Origin: Evansella sp. AB-P1
GTDB lineage: Bacteria > Bacillota > Bacilli > Bacillales > Salisediminibacteriaceae
Assembly (NCBI RefSeq): GCF_029688925.1
Contig: NZ_JARUKY010000012.1
Span: 62,001 to 126,000 of the forward strand
Direction: 5' to 3'
DNA length: 64,000 nucleotides
Shown here: positions 63,359 to 64,000 of the stretch, one piece after another
How the letters are laid out: the number at the start of each line of letters is the position of its first letter
Numbering within the stretch: position 1 is the first letter of the stretch
Made by a program: the position numbers and the translations under genes
The notes under the pieces: model-generated
The model's input: the letters and a program-made list of their open reading frames with translations, nothing else
What the model was told of the DNA's origin: nothing
Database searches by the model: none

Positions 63359-64000
63359 ATGTCACAATCAAAAAATTTTGAAGTACCAGTTAATTTAATA
63401 AATGAAATTGTATCAAACAGTCAAATACCGGCTATCAGTGATGTTGAACAAATAATCAATGAAGCTAAAACTAGGGAACTAAACTTAAGTGAAATCAACA
63501 GTTTAATAAATGCAATTGGATCATCCGAATTTAACAAAATTAAGAGTAAAGTTCTCAAAGTTTCACAAAAACTAAGAGAAGAAGTGTTTGGAAAGAAAGT
63601 TCATACAATGGCACCTGTTGAAGTATCCAACTTTTGTATGTCAGACTGTGTGTTTTGTGGGTGGAGAGCTTCTAATAAAAGTATGAACAGGCTCCGCATG
63701 CCAAAAGAATTAATATTAGAACAAATAAAGTATTTGATTAATAAAGGTATTTATACTATAGAACTTGTTGGAGGAGACGACATTGAGTTTGTTCGGGATA
63801 AGTTACCAATATTAATAAAAGAAGTCAGGAAAATGTTTCCCCCAGGAATTAAAGGAAGAATAATTATTTGTACAATGGCACTAACTGACAAACAATATCA
63901 ACATTTAAAAAAAATTGGTGCAGATGGAGTGATAACGTGGCAAGAAACATATAGCAAAGAACTTTATAATAAAAGTATAGTAGCAGGTCCAAAAGCGTTT
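63359..64000 (+). CDS. Radical SAM enzyme, ThiH/HydG/BioB-like (partial)
   Basis: 214 codons are visible and the gene continues past the window. The cluster-binding motif CMSDCVFC (Cys93, Cys97, Cys100) has the Cx3Cx2C spacing. The later VITWQETYSKELYNKS...AGPKAF matches the QETY...GPK signature of ThiH and HydG, which cleave tyrosine, and of related amino-acid lyases. ATG behind GGAGG. Position as fourth gene of the operon suggests it builds part of the product. The substrate cannot be set without the C-terminus. Confidence 0.85.
   Translation, partial: MSQSKNFEVPVNLINEIVSNSQIPAISDVEQIINEAKTRELNLSEINSLINAIGSSEFNKIKSKVLKVSQKLREEVFGKKVHTMAPVEVSNFCMSDCVFCGWRASNKSMNRLRMPKELILEQIKYLINKGIYTIELVGGDDIEFVRDKLPILIKEVRKMFPPGIKGRIIICTMALTDKQYQHLKKIGADGVITWQETYSKELYNKSIVAGPKAF

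Noticed and set aside
61163-64000. Idea that aminotransferase plus radical SAM plus methyltransferase are a bioA-bioB-bioC set
   Set aside because: The radical SAM protein has the ThiH/HydG-type QETY...GPK segment, there is no bioD or bioF, and the first gene does not fit biotin synthesis.
1-64000. tRNA or rRNA genes
   Set aside because: No cloverleaf with a TTCGA-type arm and no rRNA-like stretch was recognised by reading; a covariance search would settle it.

Overview
The window looks like chromosome from a low-GC Gram-positive of the family Bacillaceae. Strong AGGAGG-type ribosome binding sites are followed by ATG, GTG or TTG starts. Intrinsic terminators, T-box and cobalamin leaders, and an ECF sigma/anti-sigma pair fit this. 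So do relatives of Bacillus genes (YhaQ/YhaP, YhxA, AadK, MetE, NagA/NagB, SatD plus DUF3307, YdeI-like, DUF418). The species cannot be named from the sequence alone.

Layout. 0-1 kb: wreck of a TnpB-type transposon gene. 1-7 kb: a DJ-1/PfpI protein, then an SsuABC/NMT1-type importer and a linked HxlR regulator, DUF4242 protein and acyl-CoA-dehydrogenase-like flavoprotein. Two matching operators tie these together. 6.9-7.5 kb: a Nudix gene behind a ykkC-class riboswitch. 7.7-10 kb: YhaQ/YhaP-like ABC pair. 10.3-11 kb: an array of a 51-nt tandem repeat, with a second array of the same family at 42.2 kb. 12.4-13.6 kb: PadR/HAAS pair. 13.8-16.1 kb: an intact IS200/IS605 element (TnpA and TnpB) inside a broken gene. 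16-53 kb: ordinary housekeeping and accessory genes, with a B12 riboswitch before metE, a frameshifted S9 peptidase, nagB-nagA, and an ECF sigma factor beside a dead paralogue start.

53.1-64 kb is the most distinctive region. An arginine-type T-box leads into only the first 35 codons of argS. Transposon-end-like sequence follows, and then a very AT-rich block of two divergent operons. The leftward operon encodes a COG4586/4587/3694-type ABC exporter (one permease carries an in-frame amber codon) and a NTP_transf_5 nucleotidyltransferase. The rightward operon encodes a 927-residue protein that joins an Ldh_2-type dehydrogenase, a PEP-mutase/isocitrate-lyase-like domain and a SAM methyltransferase. 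It continues with a class III aminotransferase, a second methyltransferase-like protein and a ThiH/HydG-like radical SAM enzyme cut by the window end. Tight gene overlaps, back-to-back consensus promoters and a dedicated exporter suggest an uncharacterised small-molecule (possibly phosphonate-type) biosynthetic island acquired by transfer. The chemistry is inferred from domains only.

Other themes are frequent gene decay (transposase, IS-split gene, argS, permease, peptidase, sigma stub) and several dispersed repeat families that are not protein coding.
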